A DNA stretch of 64,000 nt from Micromonospora chaiyaphumensis (GTDB taxonomy: Bacteria > Actinomycetota > Actinomycetes > Mycobacteriales > Micromonosporaceae): contig NZ_FMCS01000001.1 of NCBI RefSeq assembly GCF_900091435.1, positions 369,487-433,486 of the forward strand, read 5' to 3'. How positions within the stretch are numbered: the stretch's first letter is position 1; the number at the start of each line of letters is the position of its first letter. This document shows positions 1-8,338 of the stretch, in pieces. Made by a program: the position numbers and the translations under genes. The notes under the pieces were generated by a model that was not told where the DNA came from, ran no database searches, and worked only from the letters and a program-made list of their open reading frames with translations.

Positions 1-2
1 TC

Positions 3-1784
3 GACGCGGACTTCGCCGACACCGGTGAGGCCGAGGCGGGCCACCGGCTCCAGGTCGGCGACGTGCACGCCGGGTGGGATCCGGATGCGGGCGAGCTGCT
101 GCTCACCTACCGGCACGAGGGCCTGGACCGGGCGGTCGCGGTCCGGCTGCGCGCCGACGCCCCGGTGGCGTACGCAGACGGCGGGTTCACGGTCGACCTG
201 GCCGTGCCGCCGGGCGGCAGCGCGGGCGCGGAACTGCTCGTCGAGCCGGTCTTCGACGGGGAGCGGCTGCCCGCGCCCCCGGCCACCTTCGCCGAACCCG
301 ACGACCCGGCCGCCCGGGCCCGGGCGCGGCTGGGCGCCGAGCTGGCCCGGCTGTCCAGCAGCAACTTCGATGTCACGGCGGCCTGGCGGTGCGCCGTGCG
401 GGACCTGGCCGTGCTGCCGCTCGGCGAGCCGGCCGGCCCGACGGCACCGATCGCCGGTCTCCCCGTCTACCAGGAGATCTTCGGCCGGGACACGATGACC
501 GCCTCCTGGCAGGCGCTGCTCGCGGGCCCCACCATGCTGGCCGACAGCCTCCGGCTCAACGCCGAGCACCTGGGCCGCCGGCTGGACGACTGGCGGGACG
601 AGGAACCCGGCAAGCCGCTGCACGAGGCCCGGCAGGGCCCGGTCTCGCTGCTCGGGCTGAATCCCTTCACGGCCTACTACGGCGACTGGTCCACGGCGCC
701 CGACTTCCTGGTGTTCCTCGGCCAGTACCTGGCCTGGACGGGCGACCTGGACACGGTGCGGGACCTGCTGCCCACCGCGAGCCGGGCGCTGGCGTGGATC
801 GACCGGTACGGCGACCCGGACGGCGACGGGTTCCTCGACTACCACTGCCGCTCCGCCGGCGGGCTGAAGAACCAGGGCTGGAAGGACTCGGACACGGCGA
901 TCGTCGACGAGCGGGGCGAGGTGGTGCCGAACCCGATCGCCAGCAGCGAGCTCCAGGGCTACTGGTACGCCGCCCTGCGGCACGCCGCCGTGGTGTTCAC
1001 GGTGACCGGGCATCCGGCGCGGGCCGCCGCCCTGCTGGCGCGAGCCCGGGCGCTGCGCCGGCGGTTCCACCGGGCGTTCTGGCTGCCGGACCGGGGCTGT
1101 TACGCCATGGCGCTCGGGCCGGACAAGCGGCCGGTCCGGTCGGCCAACTCCAACGACGGTCACCTGCTCGCCACGGGCATCGTGCCCACGCGGGTCGCCG
1201 AGCGGGTGGCCGACCGGCTGCTCGCCCCGGACCTGTTCAGCGGCTGGGGCGTGCGGACCCTGTCGGCCGAGCACCCGGCGTACAACCCGTTCAGCTACCA
1301 CCGCGGCAGCGTCTGGCCGGTGGAGGCGGGCACCATCGGCGTGGGGCTGGCCCGGTACGGCTGCTGGCCGCACCTGCACCGGCTGGCCGAGGGCATGTTC
1401 GGCGCCGCGGCGCTGTTCGCCGACCACCGGCTGCCCGAGGTGCTCAGCGGCCTCCCCCGGGACGCGGCCCACCCGCACCCGGGCGTCTACCCCAACTCGT
1501 GCTCCCCGCAGGCCTGGTCGGCCAGCGCCGTGGTGGCCCTGGTGCAGGCCCTGCTGGCGCTGCGCCCGGCCGCGCCGCTGCGGATGGTCCTCGTCGACCC
1601 GCACCTGCCCGAGTGGCTGCCCGACCTGCGGCTGGAGGGCGTACGGGTGGGCGGCGCGACGGTGGACCTCACGGTGCGGCGGCGGCGCGGCGGGCGTACC
1701 TCGCTACGGGTGCGCGGCGACCGGCTCGCGGTGGTCCGCCGGGCACCCCGGCAGGCCGTCGCCCTCGCCCGCCGCGAGGTGTAG
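3..1784 (+). CDS. Amylo-alpha-1,6-glucosidase / glycogen-debranching-type protein, 5' partial
   Basis: The frame is open from the left edge, so the true start lies outside the window and 593 C-terminal residues are visible. The first ~100 residues look like the end of an N-terminal beta domain of the GDE N-terminal type, followed by an alpha/alpha barrel. Visible barrel landmarks are GRDTMTASWQALL near base 484, NSNDGHLLATGIVPTR near 1147 and NPFSYHRGSVWPVEAGT near 1286. These are typical of the glycogen-debranching / six-hairpin glycosidase families, which in this family hydrolyse alpha-1,6 branch points or related glucosides. No signal peptide can be judged. The exact substrate is not determined by what is visible. 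Confidence 0.8.
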   Translation, partial: DADFADTGEAEAGHRLQVGDVHAGWDPDAGELLLTYRHEGLDRAVAVRLRADAPVAYADGGFTVDLAVPPGGSAGAELLVEPVFDGERLPAPPATFAEPDDPAARARARLGAELARLSSSNFDVTAAWRCAVRDLAVLPLGEPAGPTAPIAGLPVYQEIFGRDTMTASWQALLAGPTMLADSLRLNAEHLGRRLDDWRDEEPGKPLHEARQGPVSLLGLNPFTAYYGDWSTAPDFLVFLGQYLAWTGDLDTVRDLLPTASRALAWIDRYGDPDGDGFLDYHCRSAGGLKNQGWKDSDTAIVDERGEVVPNPIASSELQGYWYAALRHAAVVFTVTGHPARAAALLARARALRRRFHRAFWLPDRGCYAMALGPDKRPVRSANSNDGHLLATGIVPTRVAERVADRLLAPDLFSGWGVRTLSAEHPAYNPFSYHRGSVWPVEAGTIGVGLARYGCWPHLHRLAEGMFGAAALFADHRLPEVLSGLPRDAAHPHPGVYPNSCSPQAWSASAVVALVQALLALRPAAPLRMVLVDPHLPEWLPDLRLEGVRVGGATVDLTVRRRRGGRTSLRVRGDRLAVVRRAPRQAVALARREV

Positions 1785-1839
1785 CCGGTGCCGGACGGGG
1801 AAACCGGCCGCGCCTGGGGGCCGAGAAGGAAGGACCGGC

Positions 1840-2334
1840 ATGGAGAGTCGCGCGAAGTCGATGGGGCACGCCATCCACCCCATCCTGATCGTGTTCCCGC
1901 TCGGGCTGCTCGCCACGGCGGTGATCTTCGACATCCTGTACCTGATCACCGACCGGGCGGGCTTCCAGGTCTCCGCCGCGTACACCATCGCCGCCGGGGT
2001 GATCGGCGGCCTGGTGGCGGCGGTGTTCGGCCTGATCGACTGGTCGGCCATCCCGGCCGGCACCCGCGCCAAGCGGGTCGGCGCCACGCACGGCCTCGGC
2101 AACGTGGTCGTGCTGGTGCTGTTCGCGGTGAGCTGGCTGCTGCGCCGGGGCACCGAGAACTGGGAACCGAACGCCGGTGCGCTGGTCTGCAGCTTCGCCG
2201 GCATCGTGCTGGCCGGGTTCACCGGGTGGCTCGGCGGCGAACTGGTCGAGCGGCTGGGGATGAGCGTGAGTGACGACGCGGGCCTCAACGCGCCGAGTTC
2301 GCTGTCCCACCAGCCCCGCACCCGCGGCGCCTGA
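1840..2334 (+). CDS. DUF2231 membrane protein
   Basis: A 164-residue protein with four predicted membrane helices (about residues 15-37, 45-67, 85-102, 113-133). The opening GHAIHPILIVFPLGLLATA matches the DUF2231 pattern of a His-Pro pair followed by a Phe-Pro-x-Gly helix. The ATG sits behind GAAGGA at good spacing. The function of DUF2231 is unknown, although some members resemble heme or quinone membrane proteins. It lies 28 bases upstream of the oxidoreductase gene and may share its transcript. Confidence 0.8.
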   Translation: MESRAKSMGHAIHPILIVFPLGLLATAVIFDILYLITDRAGFQVSAAYTIAAGVIGGLVAAVFGLIDWSAIPAGTRAKRVGATHGLGNVVVLVLFAVSWLLRRGTENWEPNAGALVCSFAGIVLAGFTGWLGGELVERLGMSVSDDAGLNAPSSLSHQPRTRGA

Positions 2335-2362
2335 CCCGATCCTCGGGAGAAGGGACGAGCGG

Positions 2363-3280
2363 ATGCAGGCGATCACACTCGACCGGGACGGGGCGCCGGC
2401 GACCGCCCGGGACGACCTGGCCCGGCCCAGCCCCGGCCCGGACGAGGTGCTGGTCCGGGTACGGGCGTCCTCGATCAACGCCTTCGACGTCAAGGTGGCG
2501 TCCGGGGCGATGCGGGGGGCCATGGACTACCGGTACCCGGTGGTGCTCGGCAAGGACTTCGCCGGCGAGGTCGAGGCGATCGGCGGCACCAGCGAGTTCC
2601 GGGTCGGCGATCCGGTGTTCGGGGTGCTCATGCGCTCCTACCTGGGCGACGGCACGTGGGCCGAGTACGTGACCGTGGGCGGCGGCGACGGGATCGCCCG
2701 CGTACCGGACGGCATCGAACTGGCCACGGCCGGCGTGCTGGGGCTGGCCGGCGCCACCGCGCTCGACACGCTCGACGCGCTGGCCGTCCGTCCCGGCGAC
2801 ACGGTGCTGGTGGCCGGGGCGACCGGCGGGGTCGGCGCGCTGGCCGTGCAGTACGCCCGGCTCGCCGGCGCCCGGGTCGTCGCTACCGCCCGGCCCGGGC
2901 CGCCCACCGACTTCGTCCGGGACCTGGGCGCCGCCGAGGTGGTCGACTACACCGGCGACCTGACCGGGCAGGTGCGCGCGCTCGCCCCGGACGGCGTCTC
3001 GGGGGTCGTGCACCTGGCCGGCGAGGGCGCGCCGCTGGCGGGGCTGCTGGCCGCCGGCGGACGGCTGGCCTCGACCATCGGCTTCGGGCCCGACCAGCAC
3101 CCGGCGGCCGTCTCGATCCTCGGCAAGCCCGAGCGGAAGACCCTCGACCGGCTCGCCGACGACGTGCTGGCCGGCCGCGTCCGGGTGCCGGTCGAGCGCC
3201 GCTACGAGCTGGACGAGGTGCCCCGGGCGCTGGCCGGGTTCGGCGGCACGCTGGGGAAACTCGCGGTCAGCATGCCCTGA
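2363..3280 (+). CDS. NADP-dependent MDR oxidoreductase (quinone oxidoreductase type)
   Basis: A 305-residue zinc-independent medium-chain dehydrogenase/reductase. The N-terminal GroES-like fold contains SSINAFDVKVASG and DFAGEVEAIG. The Rossmann dinucleotide motif AGATGGVGALAVQYARLAG starts near residue 152. No zinc-binding cysteine cluster is present, which places it with the quinone oxidoreductase-like enzymes that reduce alkenals or quinones with NADPH. I chose ATG 2363 because GGGA lies just upstream. An in-frame start at 2270 would overlap the DUF2231 gene and add a low-complexity Pro/Arg stretch. The substrate cannot be told. Confidence 0.85.
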   Translation: MQAITLDRDGAPATARDDLARPSPGPDEVLVRVRASSINAFDVKVASGAMRGAMDYRYPVVLGKDFAGEVEAIGGTSEFRVGDPVFGVLMRSYLGDGTWAEYVTVGGGDGIARVPDGIELATAGVLGLAGATALDTLDALAVRPGDTVLVAGATGGVGALAVQYARLAGARVVATARPGPPTDFVRDLGAAEVVDYTGDLTGQVRALAPDGVSGVVHLAGEGAPLAGLLAAGGRLASTIGFGPDQHPAAVSILGKPERKTLDRLADDVLAGRVRVPVERRYELDEVPRALAGFGGTLGKLAVSMP

Positions 3281-3292
3281 TCGGCCCGCTGT

Positions 3293-3308
3293 TCGAACAT
3301 CTGTGCGA
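3293..3308 (+). promoter_or_regulatory. Candidate LexA (SOS) box in front of dinB
   Basis: TCGAACATCTGTGCGA agrees at 13 of 16 positions with the mycobacterial SOS box TCGAACACATGTTCGA. It ends only 4 bases before the first possible GTG start of the polymerase IV gene. The same 24 bases form an imperfect 12-bp tandem duplication, GTTCGAACATCT then GTGCGAACATGT (3291-3314). Confidence 0.6.
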
Positions 3309-3318
3309 ACATGTGGTG

Positions 3319-4506
3319 GTGTCGAGCGAGGCCACCATCCTGCACGCCGACCTGGACGCGTTCTACGCCTCGGTCGAGCAGCGCGACGACCCCCGGCTGC
3401 GCGGGCGGCCGGTGATCGTCGGCGGCGGTGTGGTCCTCGCGGCCAGCTACGAGGCCAAGGCGCGCGGGGTGCGCAGCGCCATGGGTGGCCGGCAGGCCCG
3501 GCGGCTCTGCCCGGACGCCGTCGTGGTGCCGCCCCGGATGGCGGCCTACACGGCGGCCAGCCGGGCGGTGTTCGAGATCTTCCGGCGGACCACCCCGCTG
3601 GTCGAGGGGCTCAGCATCGACGAGGCGTTCCTCGACGTGGGCGGGCTGCGCCGGCTGGTCGGCCCGCCCGCCGGGATCGCGGCCGAGCTGCGCCGGGAGG
3701 TCCGCCGGCAGGTCGGCCTGCCGATCACCGTGGGGGTGGCCCGCACCAAGTTCCTCGCCAAGGTGGCCAGCGGCGTGGCCAAGCCGGACGGGCTGCTGGT
3801 GGTCGCGCCCGAGGGCGAGCTGGCCTTCCTGCACCCGCTGCCGGTGGAGCGGCTCTGGGGCGTCGGCCCGGTCACCGCCATGAAGCTGCGCGAGCGGGGC
3901 ATCCGGACGGTCGGGCAGGTGGCCCGCCTCGACGAGCCGACCCTCGTGTCGCTGCTCGGCGCGGGCGCCGGCCGGCACCTGCACGCCCTCGCACACAACC
4001 GCGACCCGCGCGCCGTGCAGGTCGGCCGGCGGCGCTCCTCCATGGGCGCCCAGCACGCGCTGGGCCGCGAGCCGCACTCCCCCGCCGAACTGGACGCCGT
4101 GCTGGCCGGGCTGGTCGACCGGGTGACCGGGCGGATGCGGGCGGCCCGGCGCACCGGCCGCACGGTGACCCTGCGGCTGCGCTTCGCCGACTACACCCGG
4201 GCCACCCGGGCGCACACCCTCGACAAGCCGACCGCGCAGACCGCGCCGCTGCGGGCCGCCGCCCGGGCCCTGCTGCGGGCGGCCCTGCCGGAGATCGAAA
4301 CCCGGGGCGTCACCCTCATCGGGGTGGCCGTCGGCAACCTGGACGGCGAGCACGTGCAGCTCACCCTGCCCTTCACCCGCGATCCGGGGCCGGCGCTGGA
4401 CGCCGCCGTGGACGCCGTGCGGGACCGGTTCGGGTCGCGGGCACTCACCCGCGGGGTGCTGCTCGGCCGCGACCCCGGGCTCGAGATGCCGATGCTGCCC
4501 GACTGA
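3319..4506 (+). CDS. dinB: DNA polymerase IV (Y-family translesion polymerase)
   Basis: A 395-residue Y-family polymerase that copies damaged templates. The metal-binding carboxylates are in HADLDAFYASVE (Asp11) and SIDEAFLDV (Asp101, Glu102). The palm/fingers are followed by the HhH region LPVERLWGVGPVTAMKLRERG and a little-finger domain. The C-terminus ends without an obvious beta-clamp QL(S/D)LF motif, although HVQLTLPF near residue 350 fits a clamp-like segment. Three consecutive GTG codons (3313, 3316, 3319) can start the gene. I took the last, but the close spacing to the SOS-like box suggests a leaderless or very short-leader transcript from any of them. Confidence 0.92.
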   Translation: MSSEATILHADLDAFYASVEQRDDPRLRGRPVIVGGGVVLAASYEAKARGVRSAMGGRQARRLCPDAVVVPPRMAAYTAASRAVFEIFRRTTPLVEGLSIDEAFLDVGGLRRLVGPPAGIAAELRREVRRQVGLPITVGVARTKFLAKVASGVAKPDGLLVVAPEGELAFLHPLPVERLWGVGPVTAMKLRERGIRTVGQVARLDEPTLVSLLGAGAGRHLHALAHNRDPRAVQVGRRRSSMGAQHALGREPHSPAELDAVLAGLVDRVTGRMRAARRTGRTVTLRLRFADYTRATRAHTLDKPTAQTAPLRAAARALLRAALPEIETRGVTLIGVAVGNLDGEHVQLTLPFTRDPGPALDAAVDAVRDRFGSRALTRGVLLGRDPGLEMPMLPD

Positions 4507-4521
4507 CGGTACGGTCCCCCG

Positions 4522-4923
4522 GTGTCGATGTTCCGCACCCCGCAGGTGATCCTGTTCAGCGACGACGTGCCCCGGGCCGCCGCCTTCTACGCCGGGCTGG
4601 GCTTCACCGAGACCTTCCGGGTGCCCGCCGAGGGCACGCCCATCCACGTCGACCTGGCGCTGGACGGCTACCGGATCGGCATCGCCTCGGTGGCGTCCAC
4701 CCGCGACGACCACGGGCTCGACCCGGTGCCGAGCGGGCAGCGCGCCGCCGTGGTGCTCTGGACCGACGACACGGCGGCCGCGTACGCGAGGCTGACCGCC
4801 GCGGGCGCCCCGGCGCTCGCCGCGCCGCACGTCTGGCTGGACCGGCTGCTCATCGCCTGGACCGCCGACCCCGACGGCAACCCGGTCCAACTCGTCCAGT
4901 CACGGCCCGCCGACCCCGCGTAG
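4522..4923 (+). CDS. VOC (glyoxalase/bleomycin-resistance fold) family protein
   Basis: A 133-residue single-VOC-unit protein. The pattern runs PQVILFSDDVPRAAAFYAGLGF at the N-terminus, HVDLALDGYRIGIA in the middle and ADPDGNPVQLVQ at the C-terminus, with the usual paired beta-alpha-beta-beta-beta modules. Members may be metal-dependent lyases, dioxygenases or resistance binding proteins, and nothing here picks one. GTG 4522 and ATG 4528 are both possible starts. It follows dinB by 15 bases on the same strand, so co-transcription is likely. Confidence 0.8.
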   Translation: MSMFRTPQVILFSDDVPRAAAFYAGLGFTETFRVPAEGTPIHVDLALDGYRIGIASVASTRDDHGLDPVPSGQRAAVVLWTDDTAAAYARLTAAGAPALAAPHVWLDRLLIAWTADPDGNPVQLVQSRPADPA

Positions 4924-5030
4924 CACGCGACCGCCTCCACCCTGGGTAGGAGGCGGGTTCCGGACCTGCGGCCGGCATCGGGGCCTGCGGTCGGGCGCGA
5001 CCGCCCGGGCCGCTCACCAGCATCAAAGAC

Positions 5031-5963
5031 ATGACTACGGTGCTGAACCGGGCGGCCCACTGGCACCGCCCCCTCATGCTCTTCGTCGCGGCGATGGCGG
5101 TGCTCACCGTCGTCGCGGCGGTCGGCGTCCTGGCCGACCCGCGGGTGCTCACCGGCGCGCCGATCTGGCTCAAGCCGCTGAAGTTCGCCGTCTCATTCGT
5201 GCTCTACGGCACCACCCTCGCCTGGATGCTCACCCTGCTGCCGCGCCGCAGCCGGGTCGCCGAGTGGGCGGCCACGCTGATCGTCGCCGTGTCCGTGGTG
5301 GAGATGGCCATCATCGTCACGCAGGTGTTGCGCGGCACCACCAGCCACTTCAACGGCACCACCCCGTTGAACGCCGCCCTGTTCTCGGCGATGGGCGCAG
5401 CGATCATGGTGCTGTTCATGGCCCAGCTCGTCATCGGCGTCGTGGCGCTGCTGCGGCCCACGGCGGACCGGGTCGCCGGGTACGCCGTCCGGCTCGGCCT
5501 GGGCCTGTCCCTGCTCGGCATGCTTGTCGCCGTCCCGATGGTGACCCGCGCGCCGGAGTCGGCGGCCGAGGGGATCAGCGGGGCGCACAGCGTCGGTGTG
5601 GCCGACGGCAGGCCGGGGCTGCCGCTGGTCGGCTGGAGCACCACCGGCGGAGACCTGCGGATCGGGCACTTCGTCGGGCTGCACGCCCTCCAGGCGCTGC
5701 CGCTGCTGGCGATCCTGCTCAACCGCTTCCTCGGCACCCGGCTGGACGAGGCGACCCGGGCCCGCCTGCTGCTCGTCGCCGGCGCGGCGTACGGCGCGGC
5801 CACGCTGCTGCTCACCTGGCAGGCGCTGCGCGGGCAGCCGCTGCTGCGCCCGGACGCGCTCACCCTGGCCGTCGCGGCGGCCCTGGTGGCGGCCACGGCG
5901 ACCGCCGCCGGTGCGGTCCTGGCCGGCGGCCGGCGCCGCGCGGACGTGGTGGTGGCCGCGTGA
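5031..5963 (+). CDS. Polytopic membrane protein of unknown function
   Basis: A 310-residue protein with about eight predicted membrane helices (roughly residues 15-35, 47-66, 76-97, 113-137, 147-167, 210-230, 240-260, 275-297). The segment GAPIWLKPLKFAVSFVLYGT is conserved in actinobacterial proteins of unknown role, from memory. There is a long extracytoplasmic loop at about 168-208. Its stop overlaps the start of the ABA4-like gene (GTGA at 5960-5963), so the two are translationally coupled, and the kinase/regulator pair follows at once. No function is proposed. Confidence 0.7.
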   Translation: MTTVLNRAAHWHRPLMLFVAAMAVLTVVAAVGVLADPRVLTGAPIWLKPLKFAVSFVLYGTTLAWMLTLLPRRSRVAEWAATLIVAVSVVEMAIIVTQVLRGTTSHFNGTTPLNAALFSAMGAAIMVLFMAQLVIGVVALLRPTADRVAGYAVRLGLGLSLLGMLVAVPMVTRAPESAAEGISGAHSVGVADGRPGLPLVGWSTTGGDLRIGHFVGLHALQALPLLAILLNRFLGTRLDEATRARLLLVAGAAYGAATLLLTWQALRGQPLLRPDALTLAVAAALVAATATAAGAVLAGGRRRADVVVAA

Positions 5964-6442
5964 CCGGGACACTGTTCACCCTGACGTTCGCGGTCGCCGC
6001 GCCGTTCTGGGCGCTGATGATCCTGGCCCCGCGCTGGTCGTGGACGGCCCGGATCGTCGGATCGCCGCTGATCGTGCTCCCCGTCCTGCTGATCTACGCC
6101 ATCCTGGTGATCCCGGCGCTCGGCCGGGTGCTGCCGGTGGTCACCGCACCGACCCTGGCCGGCGTCCGGGACCTGTTGGGCACCGTGGACGGCGCGGCCG
6201 CGGCCTGGGCCCACATGGTCGGCTTCGACCTGTTCGTCGGCCGCTGGATGTGGCGGGACAGCCGGGAACGTGACATGCCGGTGCTGCTCATGGCGCCGGT
6301 GCTGGTGCTGACCATCCTGCTCGGACCGCTCGGCCTGGCCGTCCACCTGGGACTGCGCGCCGCGTGGGGCCGGCCGGCCGAGACCGGGCCTGTCGGCCGG
6401 GAGCGGCCGGCCGTCACCCCGGTTCCCGGCCGCACCCCCTAG
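5960..6442 (+). CDS. ABA4-like family membrane protein (DUF4281)
   Basis: A 160-residue protein with four predicted helices. The motif WAHMVGFDLFVGRWMWRDS (about residues 75-95) is the hallmark of ABA4-like proteins, whose plant namesake acts in neoxanthin formation. The bacterial role is unknown. The GTG start overlaps the stop of the preceding membrane protein by four bases. The C-terminal ~25 residues are Pro/Arg-rich and probably cytoplasmic. The gene precedes a two-component pair by 9 bases. Confidence 0.75.
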   Translation: MTGTLFTLTFAVAAPFWALMILAPRWSWTARIVGSPLIVLPVLLIYAILVIPALGRVLPVVTAPTLAGVRDLLGTVDGAAAAWAHMVGFDLFVGRWMWRDSRERDMPVLLMAPVLVLTILLGPLGLAVHLGLRAAWGRPAETGPVGRERPAVTPVPGRTP

Positions 6443-6451
6443 GCTGGCGTC

Positions 6452-7702
6452 GTGGGCTGGGTGGGGCGCCTCTTCGACGCGCGGGACACGCTCGCGCGGA
6501 TGCTGCTGCTGGACCTCAGCGGCCTCGGTTACCTGGTCTTCGGCGCCCAGGGCCACCACGTCCCGACGGGCACCCAGTGGGCGCTGGCCCTGGCCGCGTT
6601 CGCCGTCGCGCTGCTGTGCCACCGCCGGCCGCTGGTGAACCTGGTGGCGCAGGCCGCCCTGCTGGCGGCGGCCTTCCCGCTGGTCGACGACGCGACGATC
6701 AACCAGGTCGGCGCCAGCTGGGCGCTGCTGGAGCTGACCATGTGGGCCGGGCGGCCCCGCACCATCTGGCTGGCCGCCGGGCTGCTGGTCGCGGTCGACC
6801 TGACCGACTCGATCGGTGACCCGGCCCGGCGGATGCTGTCCGGCGTCTTCGGGCTGACCGTCGAGGTCGGCCTGCCGCTGCTGCTCGGCCTGGTCATCCG
6901 CACCACCCGGGAGCTGGCCCGGCAGGCCGAGGAACGGGCCGCCGCGGAGCAGCGCCGGCGGGAGTCCGAGAACCGCGCCGCCCGCGCCGACGAGCGCACC
7001 GCCATCGCCCGGGAACTGCACGACGTCGTGGCGCACCACGTGGCGTCGATGGTGCTGCGGGTCGGCGTGGCCCGGCACGTGCTGCCGGATCTGGATCCTC
7101 GGGTGGGCGAGGTGTTCGACGACGTGCACGGCACCGGGACGGCGGCGTTGAACGACCTGCGCCGCCTGGTCGCGGTGCTGCGCGACCCCGACGGGGTGCG
7201 CGACGCCGCGCTGACCGCGATCGAGCCGTCGGCGGTCCCGGCGGCACTGGACGCGGCGGTGGACCGGGCCCGCCAGGCTGGCGTCACCGTGGAGGCCGAC
7301 GTCGACCCGGCGGTCGGCTCGCTGGACGCGGTGCGGGGCCAGGCGGTCCTGCGCCTCACCCAGGAGGCACTGACCAACGTGGCCAAGCACGCCGGCACCG
7401 CGGCACGGGCCCGGCTGACCGTGGCGGTGGTCGACGGATCCGTCCACTGGGAGGTGTCCGACGACGGGCGGGGGGCGGCGCCCGTCGCGGTGCCGGCCGG
7501 CGGTGGCCACGGCCTCACCGGGATGCGCGAGCGGGTCGAGGTGCTCGGCGGACGGCTGGAGGCCGGTCCGACCGGCGCCGGCTGGCGGGTCCGGACGGTT
7601 CTGCCCGCCGGAAGTCCCGCACCACCCGGCTCGCCGGCCCGCCCGGAGCCGGCGGCACCCCGCCCGCGTCCCGCCGGCCCGCACGCGCCGGAGCCCGCGT
7701 GA
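6452..7702 (+). CDS. Two-component sensor histidine kinase, NarL/DesK type
   Basis: A 416-residue kinase with about five N-terminal membrane helices (residues 15-150) and no large extracytoplasmic sensor. A coiled-coil linker (150-180) leads to the HisKA_3 dimerisation motif ERTAIARELHDVVAHHVASM with phospho-His190. The HATPase domain carries LTQEALTNVAKHA, the G1 box VSDDGRG and a late GHGLTGMRERV. A Pro/Ala-rich tail of ~40 residues follows. GTG 6452 is the only sensible start. The stop overlaps the response regulator start by four bases, so the two are a cognate pair. The lack of an outside domain suggests it senses a membrane or intramembrane signal. Confidence 0.9.
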   Translation: MGWVGRLFDARDTLARMLLLDLSGLGYLVFGAQGHHVPTGTQWALALAAFAVALLCHRRPLVNLVAQAALLAAAFPLVDDATINQVGASWALLELTMWAGRPRTIWLAAGLLVAVDLTDSIGDPARRMLSGVFGLTVEVGLPLLLGLVIRTTRELARQAEERAAAEQRRRESENRAARADERTAIARELHDVVAHHVASMVLRVGVARHVLPDLDPRVGEVFDDVHGTGTAALNDLRRLVAVLRDPDGVRDAALTAIEPSAVPAALDAAVDRARQAGVTVEADVDPAVGSLDAVRGQAVLRLTQEALTNVAKHAGTAARARLTVAVVDGSVHWEVSDDGRGAAPVAVPAGGGHGLTGMRERVEVLGGRLEAGPTGAGWRVRTVLPAGSPAPPGSPARPEPAAPRPRPAGPHAPEPA

Positions 7703-8325
7703 TCCGCCTCCTGCTGGTCGACGACCAGCACCTCATCCGCGCCGGCCTGCGCATGCTCTGCGACGCCCAGCCCGACCTGGAGGTGGTCGGCGAGGCCGAC
7801 AACGGCCGGGAGGCGGTCACCCTGGCCGCGCGGCTGCTGCCGGACGTGGTCGTGATGGACCTGCGGATGCCCGGCGTCGACGGCATCACCGCGACCAGCC
7901 GGATCCTCGCCGAGCGCCCCGCGACCCGGGTGCTGGTGCTCACCACGTTCGGCGACGACGACCACCTCTACCCCGCCCTCACCGCCGGCGCCTGCGGGTT
8001 CCTGCTCAAGGACGCACCCCCCGCCGACCTGCTCGACGGCGTACGCCGGGCGGCCGCCGGGGACAGCCCGTTCAGCCCCGAGGTGCTGCGGCGGCTGGTC
8101 CAGCGGGCGGTGCAGGCGCGCGTCGAGGCGCCCCGGCCGGTGCACGGCCTGACCGCGCGCGAGCGGGACGTGCTGGACCTGGTGGCCGAGGGCCTGTCCA
8201 ACACCGAGATCGCCGACCGTCTGCACATCGGCGTGACCACGGTCAAGACCCACATCACCAGCCTCATGACCAAGACCGCCAGCCCCAACCGGGTACGCCT
8301 GGCCCTGTGGGCGCGCGGCGCCTGA
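7699..8325 (+). CDS. Response regulator, NarL/FixJ (LuxR-HTH) family
   Basis: A 208-residue regulator with a receiver domain (1-120): acid pocket VDD at 7-9, phospho-acceptor Asp54 in VVMDLRMPGVDG, and Lys104 in FLLKD. The C-terminal LuxR-type HTH runs from about residue 145 (LTARERDVLDLVAEGLSN) to 203, with recognition helix TTVKTHITSLM. Four-base GTGA coupling to the kinase gene makes it the partner of His190. Likely targets include its own cluster of membrane proteins, but I see no defined binding site upstream. Confidence 0.92.
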   Translation: MIRLLLVDDQHLIRAGLRMLCDAQPDLEVVGEADNGREAVTLAARLLPDVVVMDLRMPGVDGITATSRILAERPATRVLVLTTFGDDDHLYPALTAGACGFLLKDAPPADLLDGVRRAAAGDSPFSPEVLRRLVQRAVQARVEAPRPVHGLTARERDVLDLVAEGLSNTEIADRLHIGVTTVKTHITSLMTKTASPNRVRLALWARGA

Positions 8326-8338
8326 GTGCCGGGCGGCC

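Noticed and set aside
5960..6442. Assigning a carotenoid (neoxanthin) enzyme role to the ABA4-like protein
   Set aside because: No carotenoid genes are nearby and the bacterial family is uncharacterised, so only the fold family is claimed.
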